A stretch of 64,000 nt of DNA from Zelopaecilomyces penicillatus (GCA_005765155.1 VCCP01000006.1:2182501-2246500), one strand, 5' to 3'. Shown: positions 32,589 to 43,900, numbered from the stretch's first letter. Made by a program: numbers and translations. Notes: generated by a model from the sequence alone, not told the origin.

Positions 32589-34505
32589 TTACTTCCGAAC
32601 CGCCGGCGGAGGACCCATCTTGGTGGCCCCCGTGTCGACCCGTTTGGCCGCCGGCAGGTCCGGAATCTTGAAGCCCCCTGAACTACCGCCTCCACCAACC
32701 TGTGTGAAGCTTCCTCCCTTAAACCAGCGATCCTCTTCCGCCTTGCGCTTCTTGCTAAGCTCGGCCTGCATCTTGGGGTCGACAAGCTCCAGACCCTGCA
32801 CAGGGGTAAAAGCCAGCGAAGACTGCGTGCCCGCTGCCGAGCCGCCGATGGTGCTGCCCACGCCGGATGACCTGAGGCCCTTGCCTCGGAGATCCATACC
32901 TGCGGCCTGGCCAAACCCGCCGATGGAGGAGGCTGCACCGCCCACGCTGCTGGCACCTCCCCAGCCCTTGCTCTTGGCTCCTAGCTTCGCTCGCGTGCGC
33001 TGATCGACCTGCATGCCCCGGATGCGGCCGTCGTTGCCCTGGCCAATCATGCCCATGCCCACCGTGCCGTCACCGGTGCCATAGCCGACTTCCTGTTCTT
33101 CCTTGCCAAATGCCATGCGGTTCTGCGCCTTCCGTAGGTCCGTCATAGCGAGCGCCTCCTTGGCCTTTCTGGCTCTCCTGCCACCGCGCTTGCGAGCCGG
33201 CTTGTCGTCTGGAATGGGAAGTGCTCGCTGGCCTTTGTTTGGCGGTGGCTCGGTAAGCTTCTCCAGACGTTCCAAGCAGGCTGACTTGAGGGTCTCGCCC
33301 GTAGAACCGTCAGGGCTCGAATGTATGCGGTCAACCCGCGCAGCCAGCACGAGCTTTGCAGCAACAATTCGCATAGCCTGCTTTTTCAGGTCGCTTGGTA
33401 TGCCACGGATGATATCCGAATTATAGAGATAACCTTGCTGCCGGATGCCAATATTCGTTGCCAAACCTGCCTGTCGTTTCTTAGATCCCCACGAGGGGAT
33501 GTTGCAGGCTGGCGTTTTGGAAAGGCCCGTCAAGCCACCAGCGGCGTTGAGCATCTGCGCAGCCGTGAGAGACCCAATCAGAACTGTCAGGTTAGGGGCG
33601 AATATGCTCATTCGTGATTGCACATAGTCTGTTAGAGTCTGCTTCGCCTTGTGGAGAGCCATTACCATGTCGCAGGCTTGTCGCACCCTGTGAACCTCCT
33701 CCTGTGACATCTCCGAGCCCTTTGACGTAGTCGCCTCCACTGTGACGATCATGAGAGACGGTCCATCTAACACGGCCTTGAGGCCTAGACCCAAGGGATT
33801 GTCTGTCGAAGTCTGAAGCGCTTTGATGTTTTCCGAGTCCAGGGGCCCGTTACCAATGATAGACACCACCTTGGCATACTCCAGAGGTGTCGTAACCAGC
33901 CGCTCGAGTTCAGGAAAGCGCGCCGAATAGTGGTCGCGAATGAATTTGTGTACTAATACCACCTCGCCGTCAATCATAGCCGACAGGCTGTTCGACTGTG
34001 TGAGTAGGTGATACTCCGGGTGGTCTTCGATATTGCCGATGTTTGTCTGCTGCGTCGTTGACTGTGTTTGGTAATGGGCGATTTTCTGCAGCGTGCGGGC
34101 CAACATGTCAGGGCTAATGTTCATAGAGCCAGATGTAAACGAGCCATCCATATAGGTTGGGCAGGTATTGCGATCAAGAGTAGGGATGGGGGGAAAGGGT
34201 ATACTAACCTCAAGAATTGGCCCCAAGGTCTGCATCAAACTGGCCACACTGCGCACGTCTTTGATGGCGCCCATCTTCATCTTCTCTACCTTGGCCTTGG
34301 TTGCCTCAGCATCGTCTAGGTCATGTATGCCAGTAGGCGCATCTTCCTCGGCCGAGTCATTATCCTCGTCGTTGACATCGACGTCCATAGCGTCGCGATT
34401 GCTAGCTGATTCCTCTGTATGTACTAGGCCATTGTTCTCAACTTCCTCGGCTTCATCGCCAGAGCTACCAAAGTCATTCAGCAGGTCATCTGCGACTGTC
34501 GACAT
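32589..34505 (-). CDS. PRP31: Pre-mRNA-splicing factor Prp31
   Basis: Core U4/U6 snRNP protein that binds the U4 5' stem-loop with the 15.5K protein and allows tri-snRNP formation. The whole span 34505-32589 is open (638 codons). The conserved sequence shows that 34086-34208 is an intron with donor GTTAGT and acceptor CTGCAG. Splicing gives LGPILE directly followed by KIAHYQ and a 595-aa protein (exons 34209-34505 and 32589-34085). The intron is 123 nt, a multiple of three and stop-free. Residues 1-60 are acidic. The NOSIC/Nop region runs about 100-350 with NPLGLGLKAVLDGP and ACNIPSWGSKKRQAGLATN. A basic stretch starting KPARKRGGRRARKA and the Prp31 C-terminal Gly/Ser-rich tail follow. The gene is divergent from CLF1, another spliceosome gene. 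Confidence 0.97.
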   Translation of the reverse strand: MSTVADDLLNDFGSSGDEAEEVENNGLVHTEESASNRDAMDVDVNDEDNDSAEEDAPTGIHDLDDAEATKAKVEKMKMGAIKDVRSVASLMQTLGPILEVSIPFPPIPTLDRNTCPTYMDGSFTSGSMNISPDMLARTLQKIAHYQTQSTTQQTNIGNIEDHPEYHLLTQSNSLSAMIDGEVVLVHKFIRDHYSARFPELERLVTTPLEYAKVVSIIGNGPLDSENIKALQTSTDNPLGLGLKAVLDGPSLMIVTVEATTSKGSEMSQEEVHRVRQACDMVMALHKAKQTLTDYVQSRMSIFAPNLTVLIGSLTAAQMLNAAGGLTGLSKTPACNIPSWGSKKRQAGLATNIGIRQQGYLYNSDIIRGIPSDLKKQAMRIVAAKLVLAARVDRIHSSPDGSTGETLKSACLERLEKLTEPPPNKGQRALPIPDDKPARKRGGRRARKAKEALAMTDLRKAQNRMAFGKEEQEVGYGTGDGTVGMGMIGQGNDGRIRGMQVDQRTRAKLGAKSKGWGGASSVGGAASSIGGFGQAAGMDLRGKGLRSSGVGSTIGGSAAGTQSSLAFTPVQGLELVDPKMQAELSKKRKAEEDRWFKGGSFTQVGGGGSSGGFKIPDLPAAKRVDTGATKMGPPPAVRK

Positions 34506-34966
34506 GGTGGGCTATTCTCTGCTGTCGACTGTTTGGTGTGCAACTGCGGAGCTTAGAGAGCGTCGGTGATATCGCACGATGGGGGTTTCGGTGTGCGAAG
34601 AGACCGGAGTATAGAGGAAGACGATGGTTAGGTGTGAAGCATGATAGATGAAGTTGTTTTTTCTTTGAGGAAGTTTTGCCTGTAACTTTCTAGCACCGAA
34701 TTAATTAGGTTGGCGTCTCGAAGCTTATTAGTATAAGGCAGAACCTTGCCACAATGCATAAAAAGGTCCGTGCATGCTTATCAGCGCGAATCTTATCGTG
34801 CGACAGCCTAAATCGCCTCCCAAAATTTGAGCCTCTCGGATCACTGCGACAATACGGACTGACAGCGGATAACTTCCACCCCATCCATCGCTCTGTTTCG
34901 TCAGACTCGGCTCTACAGTAACCGTTCTTAACGAAGACGGGACAGAGAGCGCAAAAGCTATTCGCA
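34506..34966. promoter_or_regulatory. Shared bidirectional promoter of PRP31 and CLF1
   Basis: The 461 bp between the two start codons is the only DNA available for promoters of both divergent genes. No TATA box stands out. Pairing of two spliceosome genes suggests co-expression, which is inference. Confidence 0.6.
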
Positions 34967-37024
34967 ATGGAATCCTCGCGTGGGCCCCCGAAGGTCAAGA
35001 ACAAGGCTGCTGCGCCGGTTCAGATCAGCGCCGAACAGCTCTTACGAGAGGCCGTGGACCGCCAGGAGGTCTCTCTGCAAGCCCCAACCCAGCGATTTGC
35101 CGATCTCGAAGAGCTACACGAGTACCAGGGCCGGAAGCGTAAGGATTTCGAGGATTATGTGCGTCGCAATCGAGTCAAGCTCAGCAACTGGCTGCAGTAC
35201 TCTCAATGGGAGTTGGAACAGAAGGAGTTTGCGCGCGCCAGATCCGTATTCGAGCGCTGCCTCGATGTTCACCCCAATAATCTGCAGGTCTGGATACGGT
35301 ACATTGAGGCGGAGATGAAGACCAGGAATATCAACCACGCACGAAACTTGCTAGATCGTGCCGTTGCGCGGCTGCCTCGAGTTGACCAGCTGTGGTATAA
35401 ATATGTATACATGGAAGAGATGCTGGGAAATATCCCTGGCACACGTCAGGTCTTTGACAGGTGGATGCAATGGCAGCCGGACGAAGCCGCATGGAGTGCC
35501 TACATCAAGCTGGAGAAGAGGTACGGCGAGTTTGACCGAGCGCGTGACATCTTCCAGGCGTTTACCACGATACATCCCGAGCCTCGCAACTGGATCAAGT
35601 GGGCCAAGTTTGAGGAGGAGTTTGGTACGAGCGAATTAGTTCGCGAGGTGTTTGGAAATGCAGTTGAGGCTCTGGGCGATGAGTTTGTCGACGAAAAACT
35701 CTTTATCGCTTATGCCAGATTCGAAGCCAAGCTGAAAGAGTACGAGCGAGCCCGAGCCATCTACAAATATGCCCTGGATCGGCTGCCACGCTCGAAGTCT
35801 CGCATACTACACAAAGTATATACCACTTTTGAGAAGCAGTTTGGTGATCAAGATGGAGTCGAGGATGTTGTGTTGGCCAAACGACGTGTGTACTACGAGG
35901 ACCAGGTGCGGGAAAACTCCAAGAACTACGATGCTTGGTTTGATTATGCTGGGCTGGAGGAGACGTCGCGGGATGCGGGACGCGTACGTGATGTATATGA
36001 AAGGGCAGTTGCTCAAGTTCCACCAACTCAGGAGAAGCGGCATTGGCGTCGGTACATCTACCTCTGGATCTTTTACGCCATATGGGAGGAGATGGAGGGC
36101 CAAGATGTCGAACGCACGCGGCAGATTTATAGCACACTATTGGGGCTAATTCCCCACAAGCAGTTCACTTTTGCCAAAATCTGGCTGCTGGCGGCCCAGT
36201 TCGAGATTCGGCAGGGCGAGCTCACCGCGGCACGGAAGCTACTGGGACGAGCTATCGGCATGTGCCCCAAGGACAAGCTATTCAACGCCTATATCGACAC
36301 GGAACGCAGGTTGTTCGAGTTTGTGCGCTGTCGCACGCTCTACGAGAAGCACATTGCGTTTAACCCGGCCAACTGCCAGACATGGATTAAGTTCGCCGAG
36401 CTCGAGCGTGGGCTGGACGACCTAGATCGCACGCGGGCCATCTTTGAATTGGCGGTCGCACAGCCGCAGCTTGACATGCCAGAGCTCCTGTGGAAGGCCT
36501 ACATCGACTTTGAGGAGGAAGAGGGCGAGTATGAGAGAACGCGCGCGCTATACGAGCGGCTGCTGGAGAAGACGAGCCATGTCAAGGTGTGGATCAGCTT
36601 TGCGCACTTTGAAATCAACATTCCCGAAGATGATGGCGCCAACGAGGAAGAAGAAGAAGAAGCAGAAGACCAACCCGTTAGTGAGGAGGCCAAGGCACGT
36701 GCGCGCAAGATTTTCCAGCGTGCGCACCAGAACATGCGTGACAGAGATCTCAAAGAGGAGCGTGTGTCGCTGCTCAATGCGTGGCTGTCGTTTGAGCGTA
36801 CGCACGGCAGCGACGCCGACGCAGAGTCAGTGCAGCGGCAGATGCCGCGCCGGGTCAAGCGCCGGCGGCGAGTGGCCGATGACGACAACGACGACGCCTG
36901 GGAGGAGTATTTCGACTACGTCTTCCCAGCCGACGACACCCAGGCCAAGAGCTTGTCCAACCTCCAGGCGCTGGCGCAGAAATGGAAGCAGGCCGCCGGC
37001 GGCGACTTGTCTGGGACATCATGA
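34967..37024 (+). CDS. CLF1: Pre-mRNA-splicing factor Clf1 (Crooked neck, HAT-repeat protein)
   Basis: Scaffold of the Prp19-associated (NTC) complex, needed for spliceosome activation. Single exon of 685 aa, normal for Clf1/Crn. The N-terminus (QISAEQLLREAVDRQE and then RKRKDFEDYVRRNR) is diagnostic. The body is an unbroken series of HAT (half-a-TPR) repeats from about residue 55 to 620, each with an aromatic W..Y/W..FE pattern. Examples are WLQYSQWELEQKEFARARSV and VWIRYIEAEMKTRNINHARN. An acidic Glu run near 556-566 and a basic RRVKRRRR patch near 635 follow, and the end is disordered. The Glu run and the polar tail are the least conserved parts. The start at 34967 is the first ATG of the family N-terminus. 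The downstream neighbour is convergent at 1.7 kb. Confidence 0.98.
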   Translation: MESSRGPPKVKNKAAAPVQISAEQLLREAVDRQEVSLQAPTQRFADLEELHEYQGRKRKDFEDYVRRNRVKLSNWLQYSQWELEQKEFARARSVFERCLDVHPNNLQVWIRYIEAEMKTRNINHARNLLDRAVARLPRVDQLWYKYVYMEEMLGNIPGTRQVFDRWMQWQPDEAAWSAYIKLEKRYGEFDRARDIFQAFTTIHPEPRNWIKWAKFEEEFGTSELVREVFGNAVEALGDEFVDEKLFIAYARFEAKLKEYERARAIYKYALDRLPRSKSRILHKVYTTFEKQFGDQDGVEDVVLAKRRVYYEDQVRENSKNYDAWFDYAGLEETSRDAGRVRDVYERAVAQVPPTQEKRHWRRYIYLWIFYAIWEEMEGQDVERTRQIYSTLLGLIPHKQFTFAKIWLLAAQFEIRQGELTAARKLLGRAIGMCPKDKLFNAYIDTERRLFEFVRCRTLYEKHIAFNPANCQTWIKFAELERGLDDLDRTRAIFELAVAQPQLDMPELLWKAYIDFEEEEGEYERTRALYERLLEKTSHVKVWISFAHFEINIPEDDGANEEEEEEAEDQPVSEEAKARARKIFQRAHQNMRDRDLKEERVSLLNAWLSFERTHGSDADAESVQRQMPRRVKRRRRVADDDNDDAWEEYFDYVFPADDTQAKSLSNLQALAQKWKQAAGGDLSGTS

Positions 37025-38747
37025 GGAAGGGCAAACAGGACTTGGATGTATTTTCTATTCCCATCCTACTTTTGGGGGCGAAATGCTTTCGAGACTGTGT
37101 GCCTTGCTCTTTCTGTTTTATTTACTGTTTCTTCTCTCTCTGTCCTTGGTCCATATTGTACTATCCTGTGCTGCTTATCTCTTCCTTTTTCCAGAATAAT
37201 TTGCAGGGCAGGATTGGCAAACAGGCGTTTTTAACATTACCTACCTAGTTTAAGGACACAACCAGCTATAAAAAAAAAAAAACAGCTGTGCGAATTATAG
37301 CCTAAATCGCATTACATCTAAGTAGCTTCCTAAAGAAAGAATCTCAAGAGGAGACTCTTCGCCGGGGATTTAAAGAGATGACAAAATGAAAACGAGGTTA
37401 ATCAGGTCAACTATATCGCCCACAAATAATTACGTGTACTTACTACTTTTCTACCTGAAGGAGGTATTTTCGTACAGACCAGTAGAAATGAGGGATTCGT
37501 GATACTTCATCCCACCCTCGAGCCCGCTTCCTACCCAAACCGCCGGTACCGAAAAAAAGCAAAGTCGGCTCCGAACCAAGACATGCCTGTGATACATTGT
37601 CAGGTTCGATTTACACAACGCCAAAACCTCGGGAACACATTTGGTGGTGGGGAGCCAAATGGCGCTATCCAAGCCGGTGATGTCATAAATGCGGGATACG
37701 GGGCCTCCCATTAAATGACGTCTATCTACACGAATAGAACCGTCGTCGTTTCGTGCGTTTTTTGCGAGTGTTGTGCATGAAGACCAACAAACAAAAAGCC
37801 CTCTTCAAGCCACGATAAATAATGTACTAAATTACCGCCCGCCGTAGGACAGCGGGCCAAAGGGAGGAAGAAATCACATCTAATGCAGCAGTTGTCATCG
37901 CCAACCTTCATGATTCGTTCGTTGCGCATTTCTATATTGCCCCTAGAGGCGAGGGTGATCAAAACAAGAATGCTTGCTGCCCACAAGTTGCGACAAGAGA
38001 GCAAGGAAATCCGATAGCTGGCCCCCCAGAATTCTAGCTAGAAAATAAAACAAGCCACCACCCCCTTCATTCATAAATGGAGCCCAATGTCATCTGTAAA
38101 GCAGTCCCAGAAACTCCTCATAATCCAACTTTAGCGCAAGCCCGCCCATGCAAAGCCTAGCGTAGCCACGCGTAGCAATGCACACTCCAGAGCCGCATTT
38201 GCCGTGATGGCCAATACTTACCTTGCCATCCTTTCCGCCTCAGCTTCCACCAAGGGTCCCCTCCCCCAGACTTCCACGCAAGATGCCGTTAGCCGCCAGC
38301 CAACGTGTCAGATTGGGCTTTGTTGTGTGACGCGGGCACACCCATCTGTATGTGATCAAGGCAACCGTGCATAACCTGCCTTGATTATCATGCTCCCCCT
38401 GGCGGGGCATTTAGAGCAACAGATTGCTAGATCTCGATCGTCTCTCACAAGGACCCATAACTATCGTTTCTTCGATGCATTTAGTGACGCCGGGGTTCTG
38501 GTACAATTCATTTCTCATTAGTCATCTTTCTTAGTACTTGATGATACACACACAAAAAAAAAGTCATCAATAGCCAGTTCTATCTTCGGCGTCAGGGGTC
38601 TTGCGGGAGCTGATGCCATGCATTGCATTTTCTTATTCATCAATGAGTGACCAAAGAATCCCATCAAAAGCTTATTTGTGTTCCGCAAACTATGCCCATA
38701 TAGCAACTGTCTTTGAAAGCAGTTCAAGGAGAAAAGACACCAATTCG
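37025..38747. other. Tail-to-tail intergenic region
   Basis: Lies between the CLF1 and DUF3824 stop codons. It contains a run of A near 37270-37282 and short ORFs without signatures. No gene or RNA is supported. Confidence 0.5.
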
Positions 38748-40949
38748 TCAGTCAAAGCGATCATGACGAGGGTGCGGCAGCATAGAGGCGCCATATGGAT
38801 TGTCATCGTAGTAGCGTGGTCCGTAGTTGCTGTCCAAGCTATATGAGTACCGAGTTGGTGTAGACCAGCTTGAGGATCTCTTTCTTTCGCCAAGTGGAAT
38901 TCGTTTGCGTCGCTCCAAACGTTTTTCATGGCGTAGGGCCTTTTGTTGCTTAAACTCATGGCACTCATGAGTCAAGTCTTTGGCACTCTTCAGTTCACTA
39001 ATGGCGCCCTTGATGCCCAGTGCAGCGATGCCAATTGAAGCTGCGTCCTGCACAATGGCTTTGGTCTTGAGCTTTTTGGCCTCGGCACTACTGAGACGGC
39101 CCTCCTTGACGGCCTTTTGCCGCGCTTGTCGTTTCTCCATGCTTTCATAGACTCCATGTACTGCGTGTATTGTGGCAACACCCGCAAGCCCGGTTGTTAA
39201 AATCTGCTTACCTTTCATTTTCTTGTGTCTTCTTTCATCCTCTGAAGAGTCCCCAAGGTCCGACTGGGAACCGTAACCAGACTGTCCGCCTCTTCGGCCG
39301 GAACGGTCATCCCGAGAACGGTCCCGAGAGTATTCACGATTGCTGCCCCGGTAACTGCGGTCGTCATCATAGTCCCGGCTGCGTCCATGCCCTCTGTTGT
39401 CATCGTACACATGGTCATCGTTGTCGCGTCGGTGAGAGTGATGAGATCGGTGAGAAGCACCATCATCAAAGTCGTCCTGGTCGCGTCGGCGGTGATCCTC
39501 AGCGGCTGCCACAGCGCCACTGCCAATGCCGAGTTTGGCCAGGCTGTTGCGAGCCTTATCAACCACACTGCGGCTTCTGCTGCGCTCACGGGCTTGATCC
39601 CGTGAAGGGCTTCTGGAGTCATAGTCGCGTCCACGGCTGCGACTGCGGGACCTCGAGCGATCCAACACCTTCTTAGCCCCAATGGCGCCCAGGCCAGCAG
39701 TGGCAAGAGCAGCAAGACCAGTGACGCCACCACTGTTGCTGCCACCGCCACCACTTCCGCCGCCACTTCGGGACCTGGCTCGAGAGCGAGAACGGCTCCT
39801 GCCAGTTTGACGGTCTTCCTCGATATCGTTCTTGGATCCATTGATAAGACGATTTCCGACTAGACCACCAATAACAGACTCAGCTAGACCAAAGGAGCCA
39901 TGCTTTTCGCCGTGGGCAGCATCTACAGTGGCAGCACCGGCAGCCGCAGTAAGGATACGCTTAGCTTTCTCCCCCCTCCAGCCTCCAGGTTCTTTAGAAA
40001 CTCGAAAAGCTTCGGTGGCGCCAGCGAGGAGAGATGCCATAGCAGCCTTCTGGATCTTGTTGGCGCCTTTGCCACTCCTTGAGCTTGAGCGGGAGCGGCC
40101 CGCGCGAGAGCCAGTGGGGCTTCCGCCTCGACTCCTGGTATCAGAGCTGCCACCACCAGTGAGAGTTTTTACGGCGGCGCCCAGGCCGGTGGCGGCCAAA
40201 GCACTTTCCAAGAAATTTTTGTGACCTTTCTTTTCCTTTGGGTCCTCGTCATCATCCGAATAATACTCAGAAATGTGACCATCGCGGCCGCGGTGAAGGA
40301 TGTAGTTGGCCTTTTGGTCCTTTTTGGCCTGTTGCTTGCTGTAGAATTCAGCCCCTTGGTAGGCTGCGAGGGCACCAAAGCCGGCGAGGGCGGCCGACGA
40401 TAGTGCGTTGCGCTGGACATCAAGACCTTCCTCCTTGGCCTCTCGACGATCATATAATTCCTTTCCACCTACCAGGAGAGCAGCTCCAGCAACGGCAGCG
40501 ATGATCTTTTCCTGCTTGGAGAGGGTGGACTGTTTGTGCTTGTGGCTTCGTGGGCGATCGTCTTCACCATACGCACTGCTGGGCCCACTGCGCCTCGAAT
40601 GGCGGTCGTATTCGCGGTCATATTCATGATCGCGGTGATCGCGGTGATCGCGGTGATGATGGTCATGACGCGAGTCGTAGGTTCGGCGATACTCATAGCC
40701 CTCTTCGTAATAGCCTGGCTCGGCAGATCGAGCTCGGCGTACATCGCGGGCTGTAGGCGGAGGGAAATCTCGGCGGATTTCCTCAACAGAAAGATCGCTG
40801 TCTTCACGGGGTCGTGGAACAAGCTCGTGGGAGGCATAGTGCTTGCCATAATGGCGGGGATCGAGGAAGCGAGAATCGCGCTCCTCTCGCCGCTCCTCGC
40901 GGACGTATCGGCGGGGGTGATCCCGCTCGTAGGGGTCGTAGCTGGCCAT
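38748..40949 (-). CDS. DUF3824-type basic, RS-rich protein of unknown function
   Basis: Single-exon protein of 733 aa. The N-terminus is Arg/Asp/Tyr/His-rich (YERDHPRRYVREERREERD; HRDHRDHRDH near 98-108). Next come several short hydrophobic Gly/Ala helices set in basic, disordered sequence. These include EKIIAAVAGAALLVGGKELY near 147, AALAGFGALAAYQGAEFYS near 188, ILTAAAGAATVDAAHGEKH near 332 and TGLAALATAGLGAIGAKKV near 410. Long RS/SR tracts near 280-300 and 380-450 resemble SR-protein linkers but no RRM is present. The C-terminal third has ILTTGLAGVATIHAVHGVYE and a coiled-coil, basic segment (KQQKALRHEKRLERRKRI). This alternation of Ala/Gly helices and RS linkers matches the fungal DUF3824 family. 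Its function is not known to me; septal-pore or membrane association is a guess from the helices. Confidence 0.82.
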   Translation of the reverse strand: MASYDPYERDHPRRYVREERREERDSRFLDPRHYGKHYASHELVPRPREDSDLSVEEIRRDFPPPTARDVRRARSAEPGYYEEGYEYRRTYDSRHDHHHRDHRDHRDHEYDREYDRHSRRSGPSSAYGEDDRPRSHKHKQSTLSKQEKIIAAVAGAALLVGGKELYDRREAKEEGLDVQRNALSSAALAGFGALAAYQGAEFYSKQQAKKDQKANYILHRGRDGHISEYYSDDDEDPKEKKGHKNFLESALAATGLGAAVKTLTGGGSSDTRSRGGSPTGSRAGRSRSSSRSGKGANKIQKAAMASLLAGATEAFRVSKEPGGWRGEKAKRILTAAAGAATVDAAHGEKHGSFGLAESVIGGLVGNRLINGSKNDIEEDRQTGRSRSRSRARSRSGGGSGGGGSNSGGVTGLAALATAGLGAIGAKKVLDRSRSRSRSRGRDYDSRSPSRDQARERSRSRSVVDKARNSLAKLGIGSGAVAAAEDHRRRDQDDFDDGASHRSHHSHRRDNDDHVYDDNRGHGRSRDYDDDRSYRGSNREYSRDRSRDDRSGRRGGQSGYGSQSDLGDSSEDERRHKKMKGKQILTTGLAGVATIHAVHGVYESMEKRQARQKAVKEGRLSSAEAKKLKTKAIVQDAASIGIAALGIKGAISELKSAKDLTHECHEFKQQKALRHEKRLERRKRIPLGERKRSSSWSTPTRYSYSLDSNYGPRYYDDNPYGASMLPHPRHDRFD

Positions 40950-43900
40950 GCCAGATGTAGTTGCAGCGCTGTAGCGCTGTGATGTTTGTTTTGTTCTTGT
41001 CTAACAATGGCCGGAAAGTGGTAAATTCGGTCGGTTGATGGGCAGTGAAGAGTGCAAAGCAAGAGTGTGGGCGAGCGAGTAGGGTGTAGACGGGAGGTTT
41101 TAGTCGAAGTAGCGAATGACGAAAGAGGGGAGTTGGGGGAGATGCCTGCAATTAATTACCTGTAGTCCCGACTCCCCCATGGCGGGGGCAGTGAAACCAA
41201 GACAATACCCTACGTAATGGTGCTTCTACTGTACATGCAGTTACATAGGGCTGTTGAGGTTTGGCAGGGAACAATCGTTAGTGGGCAAAGGCCCGTGAGG
41301 CGACCCACCCTGCAGAACCGAGCAGACGAGGCGACTTTGCTGGCGTTTTTGCGATTTGTTGGACTCTGCCAGGCCACAACACAGCCGCCCAATGTCCTAC
41401 ACCACTGACTGTAGGCCTCTCTCCCAACCCGTTTCTCAGGGTCAGTCGGGGAGTTGTGGGTGCGTGCTTGCTGTCTCTCCTGCCTCCCATGTGCCGACAA
41501 TGTGTGGCTGAAAAACACCTCCAGACCATCATCACTCGCGGGGCCATGGTGACATCAGAGTCAGGTTCTAGGTTTTGAGGAAAGGAATACAATTCCACGT
41601 CAACATAGAGTCAGTTCGATGCTTTCACGTCGAGACTGAAGGCTCTTTCCCCATCTCCTACCCCCTTCCCTCTCTAGAGGAACATGCCAAGATTCTCGAA
41701 TATTGTACGAAGTAGAGTAGTTGAAAATTTACCATCGCCGTCATCACCAATCAATTCATTTCTTCTCTAGTTTTCCGCCAAGGGCCTTGCGAAGCCACAG
41801 CCACAGCGTCAGCCTCGCATTTCCAGCGCGTGGAAGGATCCGAGTGACCACTGTCTCGTATGTTTGCCACACAGGTATTTTAGTCGTCTGGTATTACTGC
41901 CACCAAGCGTCGAGATGGCCATCTCCAGGCGCCAAATGTCCTTGCGCAAGGTCATGGGCAAGTGGCAATGAGAATTTTTCTGCCCTCTTGTCGCCGGGCC
42001 ACAACCGACAGTGGCTCCCAACTTGTGCTACCTATAACATGAAGTGTTGGGAATGGCTGCCTGATTTATGAGTGTGCGCTTGGAGGCGGCTGATGATGTC
42101 ACGATGTCTGTGCCACGCTCCCATTTCTACAATAGGTAGTAATATGGCAAGTACGTGAAAACAACAGACTACGAGTTTGAGTATCCAAGCAACAGGGTGC
42201 AAAAAAACACAGCCAGGACCACCTCAAAAAGTTTCAACTAATAAATTTACCAACATCTAAAAATCTCTAGCAATATCTAGAAATGTATAAAAATTTCGGT
42301 AAAGTACCTATCTAACCAAGCATTTATTTGGCAGCGCTCTTCATTGGCTGCTTGAGGGCACGACGGGTAGGTAATTGGCAGCTGCCTACTAATGTAAGGT
42401 ATTTAGTATAATGCACTATAGGTAATTATATGTGAGGGTGTGGAAAACTTCGTATAGGGTGCGCTGCTAAAAGTAATTTGTTAACAGCAATACTCATAAT
42501 AATAATGCAAGGCCGAAACTGATATTCATTCGGCTATGCCAATAGAACATTGCTATTGGCATCCTCTTGGTCTGCGCAAGGCGTATCCGTGGTTTGGCGA
42601 TGGAGACGGAGACATATGCCTTTTGGGACTGCGCCCTGAGATCGTAATGGGCTTCCATGTTGGCTTACTCGAGAAAGCAGCCAAGGCTACTTGGAAAGAT
42701 CTAACCACAAACTCAGAGTAAGGGTTTCATTTCAACGGCCCGTTGCTGGAAAGTCCCACTGAACAGCGTTGTGTTCCGTGCCAACACATAGTCGTTCTGG
42801 AAGAATTCCGGGCTACACTTCAAGCCATTCTGGCAAACTTGACAATGTAGATAATAGTGGAAAGACATAATACTGGAGTTTGTAGAAGAGAACCATGGCT
42901 TTTATGATAGGGGCAGTATATGCGATGAAACGAATCTTTAGCTCCGACCCCAGTTCATAATTCATCGAAGCTTGTGCATCATGGACTCCACTTCTTGGGG
43001 GATTATGATAATTAAGCGCTGCCTCCGTAGAGGGGGCTCTCGAGAACACATTCCACAAATCTCTGTAAATCTGTTCTTATGTGAGTCCGGGCTTTCAGCT
43101 TTTTGTTGGAACACATAACATCGCTCCTTTACCATATATTTTTTATTAGCAATAACGTCCCGCTGAAACGTGGCCGGAGGAGTCGGCGAGCATCTGTTTG
43201 TACTGCCACAGGTGTCATCGAAGCCGTTGCCATCGTTATATAGAATTAGCATTTGGCTATTTTCTAGCGTACTGAAGTGGTGTAGCATTGATTCCTAGTC
43301 AGGTGCCCCTGGTTGAGCAAGGAGACAAATACGCGATGAGCTCTGACAGGTATGTAGAGCTTTGCTCAATGATGCTTGATGATACTTCCCACGGGTTTAC
43401 AGGCGAATGCAAGACGATGAAGTAATTGTATGACGACTAGGATGTCTTCTGAAGTTGGAGACGCTTCGAAAACCTCGAAAATAACATGATCTACGCCGCT
43501 ACTGAGTGGCAGTACGATTAGCATATACCGATTTTTCCTCAGCTTGCAATGCAGAATTACGTACCTGTATTGACGATGAATGATTAAAGCGGCGTTTTAT
43601 TCCACAACGTGGAAAATGAGCATGCGGCCCATCTTCAGCATACTGAAGTGATGCAACATCGATTTCCGCAAGAAACGGCAACATGGTCAATATTTTCAAT
43701 AATACTATCTTATTATATAACTGCGGTAACCAGTTCATCTTGATAAACCGACTATGGTCATAGACAAGTAGTTTGATATAGATTGAAAATCCAAACGAAA
43801 GGGAGAAGTAAAAGCCATCTGACATAGCTGTCTAACTAAGGCAGTTGAGTCCATGCTTTGGACACCCACACTCCATCCAAGGTTCACGCATCATCATGTC

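Noticed and set aside
35703..36888. Long minus-strand open frames within CLF1
   Set aside because: They are shadows of the HAT-repeat gene, which has unmistakable family sequence on the plus strand.
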